From contig JANFAH010000022.1 in NCBI GenBank assembly GCA_024663395.1, positions 1 to 64,000 on the forward strand: 64,000 nucleotides of DNA. Direction: 5' to 3'. Numbering within the stretch: the stretch's first letter is position 1; the number at the start of each line of letters is the position of its first letter. The DNA comes from Pisolithus tinctorius. Its lineage: Eukaryota; Basidiomycota; Agaricomycetes; Boletales; Pisolithaceae. The notes under the pieces are model-generated. The model worked only from the letters and a program-made list of their open reading frames with translations, was not told the origin of the DNA and made no database searches. Shown here in pieces: positions 12,276-23,009 of this stretch. Made by a program: the position numbers and the translations under genes.

Positions 12276-13905
12276 TTTGCCGTGCCCGTCCGCAGTGCAC
12301 TTACAGGTCTTAAAATGATGATGACGCTTCTGAAGTTTCATTTCGATGAGCGTTGTACCCGTGATACTCTTGTATGTATTCCTGGACGCATCCTGGTCCA
12401 GGTCTGAAAGTTGTTTTGTCCCCCGAGTTTTTGCCGGTCCGGAAATGCCGGGACATCCATTTAGGGAAAGCGTGGGAGATATGGGGATGGCTTGATATTT
12501 GGGGAATCTTTCTGTGCACCTGTGTTAATAATGTCATGCGATACGCAGGCGACTCAGGTCCATGTGGACGAGGACAGTGGCGCGCGCCGCTTGGTGGTCA
12601 ACTCTCGGGACTTGGATGGCGCTCGTGATGTTTCCTATGAGTTTCTTCGTCGGGAATATTCTTTTGATCATGTTACAGTTACAGATGTTATAAACCGGCT
12701 TTCTGAGAATCCATTAGGTCCCTATCTTACATGCGTTCCTTCGAGCGTGCGCGAATTGGTTGAACAGTTTCCCTTTTTTTCGGTGGCTCATCTGAGGGCG
12801 ATCGCGCAGATTCATGGGGTCTCGCTGCACGGAAGGTTGCAGCGGGGGATGTGTAAAGATGCTCTACGCTTGCATGATTGTGAAGGATCCTGTCCCTCTG
12901 TGTCATATGTATTCCACGTCCTAAAGCGCCCACGGCACAATTATATATTCGTGCCCGACCTGCACCGGCCATCCAACTCCTATTCCAATGAGTGTTACAT
13001 GAAGGCGAAGGAAAACACTAAGAAGCAACGGCAGCGACGAGCGGCAAATGCGCTAGAGGGTCTGGCTCCGGTGGGCCCTCCTGCCGAACCTCCTCTGGTC
13101 TCGCCGTTTCCGCCCGTACAATCGTTTGCAGCAAAGCGCGAGATTATTCGGGAGTGGCAGGTGGAGATGTCCCCTGATCATTTGCAGGAGGGGGTATGCG
13201 CTGTCTGCGTCCAGATATTTGCTGCTGAGTTGCTTGTCGACGTTGTCCCGAGTAAAGAGATGTTATTGACTCTCAATAATAATTGGTTGCCCGCGGAGAC
13301 ACGGCCTCGTACATATGACATCGCCAAATACGAGGGCGCGATTCTGTGTTGTCATGGCATGTCCTGCCTTGGCAACATCGGGGACCTTCGTATGTGCCTG
13401 TGCTGTCGCAGATCCTTGAGCAGCCCGAAGCCGAGGCAGCCAAAAGATGCGATTGCGAACTTTCAGTACTATGGCGTTAGTGAGCTACCTGTGGATGTGA
13501 AATCTGCGCTGGCATGTGCTAGTCAATTTGAGCTACAGCTGATTGCGCTGGCCCGGGCGACTGTGATTACCCATCATTATCAAACAAAGGGTGCACGTGG
13601 TGGTCGTTTGCCAGAGGAAGCGAGCCAGCGCTTTAATAGAGGAAATGTCGCGATTCTGCCGCAGGATCCCGGTGCCTTGCGAACGGTACTCCCCCCAACC
13701 ACTGCTGAGATTGAGGGCGCGATGTGTGTTGTGTTTGCAGGTGGCTCTTATCGGCCAACTTTGGATGCTTTATGCAAATTTCCTCCGGTGCTTGTGAATA
13801 AGAGCAGGGTGCAGTTGTTAATTGAGTGGCTCATTGCTCACAACATGTGGTATAAGGCCAACGGCGTTACATTTTCGCAGGATATTTTGGAGTCCTTGCA
13901 CATGA
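12276..13905 (+). mobile_element. Helitron 1, 5' part (before the KDZ insertion)
   Basis: The left part of a Helitron whose Rep-helicase gene starts at 12531. The exact 5' terminus (canonical TC) cannot be placed; it should lie between the stop of the membrane protein gene at 12275 and 12531. The remainder of the element resumes at 30522, after a 16.6 kb KDZ element. Confidence 0.6.
12531..13905 (+). pseudogene. Helitron 1 Rep-helicase gene, N-terminal part (interrupted)
   Basis: The frame is open from ATG 12531 to the TIR of the inserted KDZ element. The product resembles the N-terminal region of agaricomycete Helitron proteins. It has FPFFSVAHLRAIAQIHGVSL, a Cys/His segment (LHDCEGSCPS), then paired cysteines likely to bind zinc (CAVCVQIF and CCHGMSC..CLCCRRSL), corresponding to the DUF6570-like region upstream of the Rep domain. 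The coding frame ends in LESLHMI, where the KDZ TIR begins. The missing C-terminal 1,500 residues lie at 30522-35119, so the gene cannot now give a normal product. Confidence 0.75.
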
Positions 13906-13984
13906 TTCAGTCACTTGTAGTCCTAAAAGTGGGTCATCCGACATGTACATTTCGTCCTGAAACTGGGACTAACCGACATTGGCC
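13906..13984 (+). repeat. KDZ element left terminal inverted repeat
   Basis: It starts TTCAGTCACTTGTAGTCC and includes AAAGTGGGTCATCCGACATG. It pairs with the reverse complement of 30443-30521 with eight mismatches over 79 positions. It contains two diverged copies, 34 bp apart, of a motif (TGGG...CCGACAT) related to the core of the adjacent 45-bp array. Confidence 0.88.
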
Positions 13985-14009
13985 GGTGGTCCCTAGGGTT
14001 GGGTAGGCT

Positions 14010-15700
14010 GGACTGTGAAGGTGGGGTCGGCCTATGTCACAGGATGATGGATCAACTTCCCTGGAAGTGGGGTCAGCTGACATGACTATAGGATGGATTG
14101 ATGACCTGGAAGTGAGGTCGGCTGATGCAGCTATGGGATGAATTAGTGTCCTGGAAGTGGGGTCGGCCGACACAGCTATGGGATGAATTAGTGTCCTAGA
14201 AGTGGGGTCGGCCGACACAGCTATGAGATAGATTAGTGTCCTAGAAGTGGGGTTGGCTGACACAGCTATGAGATAGATTAGTGTCCTAGAAGTGGGGTCA
14301 GCCGATGCAGCTATGGGATAGGTTAGTGTCCTGGAAGTGGGGTTGGCCGACACAGCTATGGGATGAATTAGTGCCCTAGAAGTGGGGTTGGCCGACACAG
14401 CTATGAGATAGATTAGTGTCCTAGAAGTGAGGCCAGCTGACACAGCTATGAGATAGATTAGTGTCCTAGAAGTGGGGTCGGCCGATGCAGCTATGGGATG
14501 AATTAGTGCCCTAAAAGTGGGGTCGGCTGACGTAGCTATGAGATAGATTAGTGTCCTAGAAGTGGGGTCAGCCGACACAGCTATGAGATAGATTAGTGTC
14601 CTAGAAGTGGTGTTGGCCGATGCAGCTATGATATAGATTAGTGTCCTAGAAGTGGGGTCGGCTGATGCAGCTATGGGATAGGTTAGTGTCCTGGAAGTGG
14701 GGTTGGCCGACACAGCTATGGGATGAATTAGTGCCCTAGAAGTGGGGTCGGCCGATGCAGCTATGGGATGAATTAGTGCCCTAGAAGTGGGGTCAGCTGA
14801 TGCAGCTATGGGATGAATTAGTGCCCTAGAAGTGGGGTCGGCCAATGCAGCTATGAGATAGATTAGTGTCCTAGAAGTGGGGTCGGCCGATGCAGCTATG
14901 GGATAGGTTAGTGTCCTAGAAGTGGGGTCAGCTGACACAGCTATGGGATGAATTAGTGCCCTAGAAGTGGGGTCGGCCGACACAGCTATGAGATAGATTA
15001 GTGTCCTAGAAGTGGGGTCGGCCGATGCAGCTATGGGATAGGTTAGTGTCCTGGAAGTGGGGTCGGCCGACACAGCTATGGGATGAATTAGTGTCCTAGA
15101 AGTGGGGTCGGCCGATGCAGCTATGAGATAGATTAGTGTCCTAGAAGTGGGGTCAGCCGACACAGCTATGAGATAGATTAGTGTCCTAGAAGTGGGGTCA
15201 GCCGATGCAGCTATGGGATAGGTTAGTGTCCTGGAAGTGGGGTCAGCTGACACAGCTATGGGATAGATTAGTGTCCTAGAAGTGGGGTCGGCCGACCCAG
15301 CTATGAGATGAATTAGTGACCTAGAAGTGGGGTCAGCCAACACAGCTATGGGATAGATTAGTGACCTGGAAGTGGGGTTGGCCAACACAGCTATGGGATG
15401 AATTAGTGACCTGGAAGTGGGGTCAGCCAACACAGATGGGATAGATTAGTGACCTGGAAGTGGGGTTGGCCAACACAGCTATGGGATGAATTAGTGACCT
15501 GGAAGTGGTGTCAGCTGACACAGCTATGGGATACGTTAGTGACCTGGAAGTGGGGTTGGCCAAACCAGCTATGGGATATATGTGACCTGGAAGTGGGGCC
15601 AGCTGACATGGCTGGGGGAAGGGATGATGTCCTGGCAGTGGGGTCAGCTGATGTGGCTGGGGGGAATGAACCATGACCTGGAGTTGTGGTTGGGCAGACA
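14010..15700 (+). repeat. Left subterminal 45-bp tandem array (about 35 units)
   Basis: The period is exactly 45 bp over most of the array. The consensus begins CCTGGAAGTGGGGTCGGCCG and continues ACACAGCTATGGGATGAATT AGTGT. Because 45 is a multiple of three, the minus strand shows a 499-residue false ORF with a 15-residue period. The core GTCGGCCGAC is palindromic and holds two CpG sites. Copies vary as GTCAGCCGAC, GTTGGCCGAC, GTCGGCTGAC and GTCAGCTGAC. The most distal units (15500-15700) are more degenerate. A role as an array of transposase-binding sites is inferred from position and from its relation to the TIR and the right array. Confidence 0.85.
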
Positions 15701-16046
15701 CTTTGCAAGAAAGACCAATATCTTGCTAGTGGGTTAGTGGGGCTGGCCAATCTTATTACTCAGTACACTACTTCCTTGGTAGTTAGCTGGCTGAACCCAC
15801 ATGGTTGTGGAAAAATCCTATATCCTATCCTTATCCTGTGGTATTGAAGTTAACTCTACCAATCTGGCCATTGTATTGGAATTAACATTGGGCAAATTTA
15901 CTCAGTTGTGTATCAGTACTTAAGGAGGAATTGTCCTGCAGGAAATTACTTTTTTTTCTGAACATTCAATGTCATATGAAATTTGAAAACACAAAGCAGC
16001 TATTTTTGATTGTAGTACATGCATATCATATGTATCAAGGTAGGGT
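15701..16046. other. Spacer between left array and minus-strand cargo gene
   Basis: AT-rich sequence with a few decayed array-like blocks at its left end (TAGTGGGGCTGGCCAAT near 15737). It is probably the 3' flank of the minus-strand gene. I see no ORF that I trust. Confidence 0.5.
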
Positions 16047-17636
16047 ATTTTACAAAGATTCCAACAGCCAGGATGATGTTTGCCCCTTTCCCTGTGTCAG
16101 TTTGGTAGCCCCTTTGGACATGCAGATAGTATAGGTTTGGGGAGGCTGAGATGTGCCTTGTGTGTCCTTCCCACAGCCAGGATTCTTGCACTCATAGGAA
16201 TAAGTCTGCCCTGAACAACCAGCTTCCCACTTCTGAATGCTATAACACTGAGGGCACTGGGCAGGCAATTGTTGTCCCCAAGGCCTGATGAACTTGTCAG
16301 TCCAGACAAATTTCTCCACCACTACCTTCTCCTGCCACAACATCAGGATGATGTTGGAGTGCCTACCCAACATACCACAGTCATTCAGGGCATACCTGAC
16401 TGCACTTTGGACATGGAAGCCTTGAACAAGGGTGGAGTCAAGGACACTCATGAGGAAGGGAATGGTGGTGACTAGTTGAAGTCTCTCAGCATCAAAAAGC
16501 AACATGGACCTTGGCTTGAAACTGATATGGTGTCAGCCATAGCCACCAACATTGAAAGAAAACCTACTGTTGCACAGCTGCCTTCAGTCCTTGGAAGCTC
16601 TGCTCCTTCCTTACAGTAGAACCAATACAAAGAAGATGAGGTCTCCACCTTGACAATGTTGGAGAGGGGGTAACAGAAGGCCTTGCAGAACTGCAACTGG
16701 TCAGATGGGAGTGACAGTCAAACAATGGTGACTTACCTCAAAGACCTCTGTGGCTATTGGAACCTTATTCTCCATTCCAGAGAACAGATCCCCCCTGTCT
16801 TCATCAGTATGGGTAGTAAGGAAAATGACTACCTTAGCAAAGGTAGTCAGACTTGAAGCTAGCTTTGATGCTGCAGTGTCATAGGCAGCTCTGGACTCCT
16901 CAGTGGCAAAGTGAAGGACAGTTGTGAGAAGTGGTAGGTGTCTTGTCTGAAATATCCCTGCAACATGGTGTGAAGGATATGCACAGGGGCATGGCCAAGC
17001 TCTAGAGACTCAAGGTGGAGGTGGATAATGGCAGTAGAGTTACCAGCCACTTCAGAGGTGGTGGCATGCCTACAAACCCCCCAATGACCACAAGAGGGTG
17101 TTTCAGGACTGGCTTGCCTGACAAGTAGAAGCCCTGTACTTGGAGTTAGAAGTGATTGGGGTGGCAATATGCACTTACAAAATAGGGCTGAGGACTTTCA
17201 AATCTTGTCATTTCCAATGACAGGCAAACCACCTGAAGTCATCCAGAGTTTGAGTCAATGAATTAATTCATAAAAGGGAGGTTAATCACACCTGAAGGTC
17301 ACAGGAAGCTGGGTGACCTCTGCAAGGCATCCTCAGGTACTACAACACACTTGTTACACACTACCCTTCTGCATCCTGCATGATCACAAGGCCACAATGT
17401 CCCTCCATCCCTGCACATCACACAGAAACTGCATAGAATGTTAGAAAGATGGATGGAATATAACAAGAGACTTGCCAAGTTCCTCATCCTTCTCTTCTTG
17501 GCAAACAGGGGCCTTCCTAGCATGGGCCTTGCTTGACTTGGCAGCATGTTTTTCCCTAGCTTTCAGACCAGCAAGAGATACCCTGGGAGCTCTACCCCCC
17601 AGTGGTCTTCTTAGCTGTCTGCTTGGTCTTCACCAT
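16047..17636 (-). pseudogene. KDZ cargo: zinc-finger protein with histone H3 tail-like N-terminus (frameshifted)
   Basis: A minus-strand multi-exon gene starting at ATG 17636. The first codons give MVKTKQTAKKTTGG, and after one base is skipped RAPRVSLAGL follows. This mirrors the H3 tail (ARTKQTARKSTGGKAPR). A lysine-rich linker comes next, then a Cys-rich finger (FCVMCRDGGTLWPC, then C..VVCNKC) like a PHD or ZZ finger. A central region includes GFYLSGKPVLKHPLVVIGG and FLTTHTDEDRGDLFSGM. The C-terminal domain has FIRPWGQQLPAQCPQC and ECKNPGCGK, a probable zinc ribbon. I know this architecture from uncharacterised agaricomycete proteins. Lesions: +1 base in a C6 run at 17595-17600, one base short at the C6 run 17077-17082, and a further frameshift near 16925. 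Two of three fall in homopolymers, so sequencing error is possible. It points toward the left terminus, away from the other cargo genes. Confidence 0.72.
17595..17636 (-). other. Histone H3 N-terminal tail mimic
   Basis: The peptide KTKQTAKKTTGG corresponds to H3 residues 2-13 (RTKQTARKSTGG): K4, Q5, T6, A7, K9, T11, G12 and G13 are kept, R8 becomes K and S10 becomes T. In the shifted frame RAPR continues the match to H3 14-17 (KAPR). A chance match of this length next to a chromatin-type zinc finger is unlikely. Function as a decoy for H3K4/K9 readers or writers is inference. Confidence 0.8.
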
Positions 17637-17639
17637 CTG

Positions 17640-18000
17640 AGTGTATTATGCCAACATTAGTGAGTGGCAGCAACATGACACAGAAGGAACAGTAGCATAC
17701 CTTATTATCTTTACAAGACACAGAAGGTGTAGGGGACAAGCAGTAAGATAACAATAAATGCATTTAGTTTAGTACATATATCATGCAGCAAGGATGGATA
17801 TCTACATATTTATGGAAAAGACAAGCCAATGTATGCAACTACAACAACACTGGGCACTGGATAAGCAGACCAAAGAGGGTGATATGTAAGTATCAGTCTG
17901 GACACCATGAAGTAGAAGTCCAACAACCATACCCTTATTGGATGAGACACAGCAAGGGAGATGCAGTGTGGCAGGAGGGAGATATGAATTGATAGCCTAC
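17640..18000. other. 5' flank or leader of the H3-mimic gene
   Basis: On the minus strand, AAG/GTATGC near 17700 and CACTCAG directly before the ATG form a plausible 5'-leader intron of about 60 nt, so transcription may start further up, perhaps beyond the splice-site satellite at 18000-19070. Otherwise no feature. Confidence 0.4.
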
Positions 18001-19070
18001 TAGTGTGTTTTGTGAGTGGTACAGGGACCACCAGGAACTGGGACAACATACCTTTTGTAGGATGAGACACAGCAAGGGGGGTGTTCTGTGAGTGGTAGAG
18101 GGATGCCACGACCTGGGACGACATACCTTTTTTTTTTTGATAAGGCACGGCGAGGGGGTGTTCTGTGAGTTGTAGAGGGACGCCGCGAAGCTGGGACAAC
18201 ACACCTTTTTTTTGGATGAGCACAGCGAGGGGGTGGTCTGTGGGTGTTTTGTGAGTTGTAGAGGGACGCTGCGCGAGCTGGGACGACCGTACCTTTTTTT
18301 TGGATGAGGCACGGCGAGGGGGTGTTCTGTGAGTTGTAGAGGGATGCCGCGAAGCTGGGACGGACATACCTTTTTTTTTTTGGATGAGCACGGCGAGGGG
18401 GTGTTCTGTGAGTGGTAGAGGGACGCTGCGACCTGGGACGACTTACCTTTTCGTTTTTTGATAAGGCACGGCGAGGGGGGTGTTCTGTGGGTGTTTTGTG
18501 AGTGGTAGAGGGACGCCACGAGCTGGGACGACGTACCTTTTTTTGGATGAGGCACGGCGAGGAGGTGTTCTGTGAGTGGTAGAGGGACGCCGTGACCTGG
18601 GACGACTTACCTTTTTTTTTTGGAATAAGGCACGGCGAGGGGGTGTTCTGTGAGTTGTAGAGGGATGCCGCGAAGCTGGGACGACATACATTTTTTTTTG
18701 GATGAGCACGGCGAGGGGGTGTTTCTGTGAGTGGTAGAGGGACGCCGCGACTGGGACGACTTACCTTTTGTTTTTTTTGATAAGGCACGGCGAGGGGGTG
18801 TTCTGTGAGTTGTAGAGGGATGCCGCAAAGTTGGGACGACATACCTTTTTTTTGGATAAGCACGGCAAGGGGGTGTTTTTGTGAGTGGTAGAGGGACGCC
18901 GGGAAGTAGGACGACATACCTGTTTTGTGGATGAGACAAGGCGAGAGGGTGTTCTGTGAGTGGTAGAGAGATGCCGCGCACGGGATGACATACCTGTTTT
19001 TTGGATGAGACCCGGCAAGAGGAGGGGGGTGTTTTGTGAGTTTGTAGAGGGACGCTGCGAGCTACTTACC
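18000..19070 (-). repeat. About 78-bp tandem satellite, each unit with intron-like splice sites
   Basis: About 13 units. On the minus strand each unit reads A(6-10)G/GTATGTCGTCCCAG, then a 25-nt variable part, then CCTCTACAACTCACAG/AACA and CCCCCTCGCCGTGC. The donor (AG/GTATGT), a CTCAC branch-like site and a CAG acceptor give an intron of about 42-45 nt followed by a mini-exon of about 32-35 nt, repeated head to tail. A-run length varies between units. Units near 19070-19270 are more degenerate (TACC donor complements at 19067, 19194 and 19236). The unit differs completely from the 45-bp terminal arrays. Confidence 0.75.
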
Positions 19071-20935
19071 TTCTTTTGAATGAATGGGCTTTGTGAGTAG
19101 TATGGGACACTGAACAACGCGCAATAGACTGAGAAGAATGGCAGTGTCCTGGTGTGTGATGTGAGTGTTGAAGCCATGAGAGGTTCGACAACATACCTTT
19201 TTGTTTTTTTTTTGAAGGGGAGACACTGCACGACGTACCTATTTTGTGTTTAGAGAGGGAGAGGTGCGAGAGATCCAGAGGACGACGACGTACCAAAAAT
19301 TTCGCTGAGACGCAGCAGGGCCAGAGAGTGGGATAACGCAACGACGGTCCGGTGAGGGAGACACTGTGTGGCAAGAGGAGAGGAGCAAAAGACCGTGTCA
19401 ATCTGGATACTCGGATGCACAGATCTCGATTTGGACAGGTCACGTAGTGAGACCTATGATAATCTTGGACACAACCTTAATTGTGACATGAACAACGGTC
19501 ACGGCTGTCATGATTATCACACGTGTCTACCCGTACTTCGGATGCGTCTCTGGAACATTACGTAGGACTATATACGGAGTGGTCCATCGCCGCTAGGCCG
19601 TATTCCGGTTTCAATAAGTGACTACATGTATTAATGATCTGGTAGTGCTACTACAATACATTTTCTGTGAAATCCCAAGGGTAAGCCACCACTACCGCTC
19701 AGCCAACGGCACGAGGGAGTGCTTGCTCGGCTCGACAATGCAATTACGAGAATGTCAAGCGAACATTTAGTATTTAGTATATAGAAGCCGAATCCGGGTG
19801 ACAGTGGAGTCACGTGACATCGCTATTCACGATGTATAGTACGACACGCGGTACTGACTCAGAGGACAGTTGCCAGCACTCACGGCAACTGAACACGCAC
19901 CTGAGGCCGAGAACGTGACATTGACAGCGACCTCACTAGTTGGACTGTGGCCAAACAACGGTACATAAGACTCAAGTATATAAATCCCCCCCAGTCAGTG
20001 GCATATTTTTTCCCTTACTGCGTTTCTCTGCGATGTGATGCTTCCCCTCCGTCGTCCTCCCTCTCCACTCCATCTCCATCTCCCTTTCCCCCTCTCTCTT
20101 TCCCGTTTTCTGTGCTACGTCATCTTCGTTTTTATCTCAGCCCATCGTCTCGGCTGTCATAAGGTAAGTGGCACCTCTGATCCCAGAATTTTCACATTAC
20201 TTGATTACCGTTACTTTTGCAGCATCCTTGGCGCCTCACTATTGACTGTAGTCTGCAGCTACAGGATGTAGGGAGGGGCTACCCTTGACCTTAGATTGTG
20301 CTTGGCCAGCGCAATTTTTGGTTGTTGGGTAATATGTTGGGTCTGGGGGAATAGTCTGTGCCTACATTGTAGGCCAGCTCATGGGATCTGGGGGCTAGTC
20401 TGTACCTACATTGTAGGTCAGCTTATGACATTTTATTTGGTCTGTACCCACCTGTGTGGGTCAGCCTATGACGTTTTTTTGTGTGGTATGTGTTGGTATA
20501 TATTGGTAGTAGCTAGTTGGTCAGGCTTTGGTGTAGTGAGTATTCACTTCTGTATATCTATGTTGTACTGACATAAACTTTCTAGAGCTGTTTATCTTTG
20601 ACTCCTGGTGAATAAAGAGTGCACCTCAGGTATGTGAACTTTGCAAAGTTCTGTTGATGCCTAATGTGTTTTAGGATCTTTGTTATCAGCTTTTGTGCGC
20701 TTTTTTGGGAACTTGGTTGAATTGAGGACGGTTTTTTATTGGCCCAACTGTACTTCTGGAGGAGGGCCCCCTCTGGAATGCAGGCAAGCCTTGGTTTCTT
20801 ATGAAACCATTATACCTTTGTAGTTGAAATTGTAACTGTAGTTGAAATTTATGTATGACCTTGTAAATGTCACTGCTTGATTGGATTTGAATGCTGTGTG
20901 GGAATCTATGCTTCTTTTTTTGAATGAAGCATGTG

Positions 20936-21005
20936 CTAACCCTAACCCTAGCATAAGACTTGGTGTATTTCTTTCATGCAAGTCTGCTTCTAACCCTAAC
21001 CTTAG
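20936..21005 (+). repeat. Two short telomere-like tracts in a tandem duplication
   Basis: CTAACCCTAACCCTAG at 20936-20951 and CTAACCCTAACCTTAG at 20990-21005 sit in a 54-bp tandem duplication. They match the fungal (TTAGGG)n telomere repeat over two to three units only. Confidence 0.6.
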
Positions 21006-21474
21006 CAAATGACTTGGTGTTTGTTTCATGTCAGTCTGCCTGGCTGGTGGATGGTGCTAGATTAGCACTGGTGTTCCATGGCTGATCTTCTTAAGCAAGG
21101 TTTCCCTTTGATGCTCAAGAGCTTGCCAATGGCATTACTAGCAACCCAACATCTTCCCTTCAAATGCTGTCTGGATGTGTTCCTAGCTGTTGGATGTTGC
21201 TAGATTGCTAGATTAGTATTGGTGTTCCATGGTTTCCCATGATGCTCAAGAGATTGCTGGACTGGATTGACTTGGAGTTTCAACTGCTGCTGAGTTTGAT
21301 TGCACCATTCCAGGCCCCTGCTTACATGACTAGATGTTTCAAGAAACATGGTGTATCTAGTAGACTAAGTTGGGTTTCTGGATTCTGGATCTTCCCCCAA
21401 GTCAAGCAAGGTCCCTTGTGGAGAATAACTTCCTACTTATGTACTGAGTGATTTTTAACTATTTTTCTTGCGGT

Positions 21475-21486
21475 TGAAAAATTTTC
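21475..21486 (+). promoter_or_regulatory. TGAAAAATTTTC motif before the TET/JBP gene
   Basis: The 12-mer ends 31 bp before ATG 21518 and is followed by TTTGACTTTTCC. Identical 12-mers precede the other two plus-strand cargo genes (22954 and 26775). The core GAAAATTTTC is palindromic, as expected for a dimeric DNA-binding factor. Confidence 0.65.
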
Positions 21487-21517
21487 CTTTGACTTTTCCA
21501 ACACCCCCCACATCATC

Positions 21518-22865
21518 ATGGATGAATTCCCTGCATACAATGGTGGTTGGAATGCTGAAGGCTGCCTTTGGAACAGTCCCTATGATCTCTTCACAGCTCT
21601 ATTTTCTCAAATCACCAGCTCAGGAAGCCAAGGTAAGCCATAAGCAGTGATGCTACACTTGCTATGTATTTAGTTGGATAATAGACTTCAATCCTTGGCT
21701 GAGTTAACCCAAGTCAGGGCAACATTGCAAGGGGAATCTGGTCTAACTTCAGATGCTATTACATCTTTGGAAGTTAGGCTGGCATCCGCAGTCATTACAC
21801 ATGCCATCCTCAATCCCTGTAGGTGATTTCCACAACAATTCCAAGTGATCCAAGTCTGACCCTTAATAGATGTGTTGCATTGGGATGCAGACAGGTTTTC
21901 TGAACCATTGGTGCATGCCAAGGACAGGACCATCCATTTTGAAAACCCAAAAATTGGGTATATCAATGCTCCTGCCACAGTTCTGGATGTGCATGGCAGG
22001 GTGATAGTATGGTATCTGCCTGGTATTGTCCCAGATGCACGGATAGTGAGTGTTTTCATTCTCTGACAACCCTTCACTACAGCTTTTATATCATAGGAAC
22101 TTCTCAATTCCCTTCTCCTTTCCATAAAAGACAATCTTCAGACTGAGCCCAAGAACAAGCCAAAAGACAAAAGCAAGCTTAACAAACGATATGGCCATAA
22201 GCATCAGCCTGTTGACCAAGTCATGTATGGACATGGCAGGATTTCCATGTCTCCTGCCACATTCCAACAGGCTCATGAGGTTTGTCCAGGTGCTGTGATT
22301 TCCATGGTAGGGGCTGACAAATTTAAAGAGGTTGGTTGATACACTCTATCAAAGCACATCCCTCAAACAGAAAGCCAATAGGGAATGGCTGCTCAAGATT
22401 TCTTATGTGGAACACTTCTGGAGCAATATAGCAAAGGTCTCATTGCCAGATATGGCCAGGGCTGGTGATCAAGCAATGTTGGCCAAGGCTGGCAGGGTGG
22501 AGAATGAGATATCCCTGGATTGGCCATCGGTCTATACCAACATTGATATTATTGTCAATCAGGAAACTCCCTCTCACCGAGATGTCACATCCACCCCAAC
22601 CCTTCTGGATTCATTAGTGAGCCTGGGTTCTCACAATGCTAAATTCCTTATTCCAGATCTGGGGGCCGAACTGGCTTATTCCCCAGGCACCATGATTTTC
22701 CTATCAGGAAAAATCCTTCAACATTCTGTGCCAAAGTGGGAGAAGGGAGAAAGAATTGCATTGGTGCATTATATGAAGGACAAAGTACATGACCGACTCA
22801 AGGTCACAAGACCAGCATGGACTACCCAAAAGGACATTCTTGGGTTGGCTGTCAGATACACTTAA
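21518..22865 (+). CDS. TET/JBP-family 2-oxoglutarate/Fe(II) dioxygenase (5-methylcytosine oxidase type)
   Basis: Five exons (21518-21632, 21714-21818, 21870-22045, 22097-22279, 22329-22865) join in one frame to about 371 residues with GT-AG introns of 48-81 nt and no lesion. The catalytic core is in exon 5: the iron-binding HxD in NQETPSHRDVTS (codons 22575-22583), LVSLGSH, PDLGAELAYSPGTM, the distal iron-binding His in ILQHSV (22722-22724), the 2-oxoglutarate-binding Arg in KGERIALVHYM (22752-22754), then KDKVHDRL. This is the double-stranded beta-helix pattern of fungal TET/JBP proteins, which oxidise 5-methylcytosine to hydroxymethyl-, formyl- and carboxylcytosine. An N-terminal part before the core includes a lysine-rich stretch (PKNKPKDKSKLNKR). 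TET/JBP genes linked to KDZ transposases are known in basidiomycetes. It lies 145 bp before the transposase, on the same strand. Confidence 0.85.
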
Positions 22866-22953
22866 AACACATTTTAGTGGCAATTTTTGGGTACAAATAT
22901 TTTAAATACATTTGATAACCTTGTTCTGGACTTGTGTGGTGTTGTTTTGGGGA

Positions 22954-22965
22954 TGAAAAATTTTC
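22954..22965 (+). promoter_or_regulatory. TGAAAAATTTTC motif before the KDZ transposase
   Basis: Identical to the motif before the TET/JBP gene; it ends 44 bp before ATG 23010 and is followed by TTTTGACTCTTCC, also similar to the TET/JBP promoter. Confidence 0.65.
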
Positions 22966-23009
22966 AATACAGCTGAAAACCTTGCTTTTGACTCTTCCTG
23001 TGCTCAATC

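Larger units (their letters stand above)
19270..21517. promoter_or_regulatory. Central regulatory region between divergent cargo genes
   Basis: It separates the minus-strand leader/satellite from the plus-strand TET/JBP gene. TATATAAAT at 19977-19985 followed by a pyrimidine-rich stretch (20040-20140) and a GT donor (20164) looks like a promoter and 5' leader for plus-strand transcription. Short tandem duplications follow: about 55-bp units with CTACATTGTAGG-like blocks (20340-20480), two telomere-like tracts (20936 and 20990), and a roughly 125-bp direct repeat (21050-21240). No coding region is convincing. Confidence 0.5.

Noticed and set aside
14010..15700. CRISPR-like regular array, and a 499-residue repetitive ORF on the minus strand
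   Set aside because: The repeat is a contiguous 45-bp tandem without unique spacers, in a fungal nuclear context. The ORF exists only because 45 is divisible by three; the other array gives long frames on both strands in the same way.
17810..19231. Overlapping minus-strand ORFs of 90-305 codons with repeated LYHSQNTP-type peptide
   Set aside because: The three frames are equally open because the satellite is poor in stops, and the A-run length changes shift the frame from unit to unit. Spliced mini-exons explain the pattern better than a protein.
20936..21005. Interstitial telomere or chromosome-fusion point
   Set aside because: Only two or three TTAGGG-type units, within a local 54-bp tandem duplication inside the transposon.
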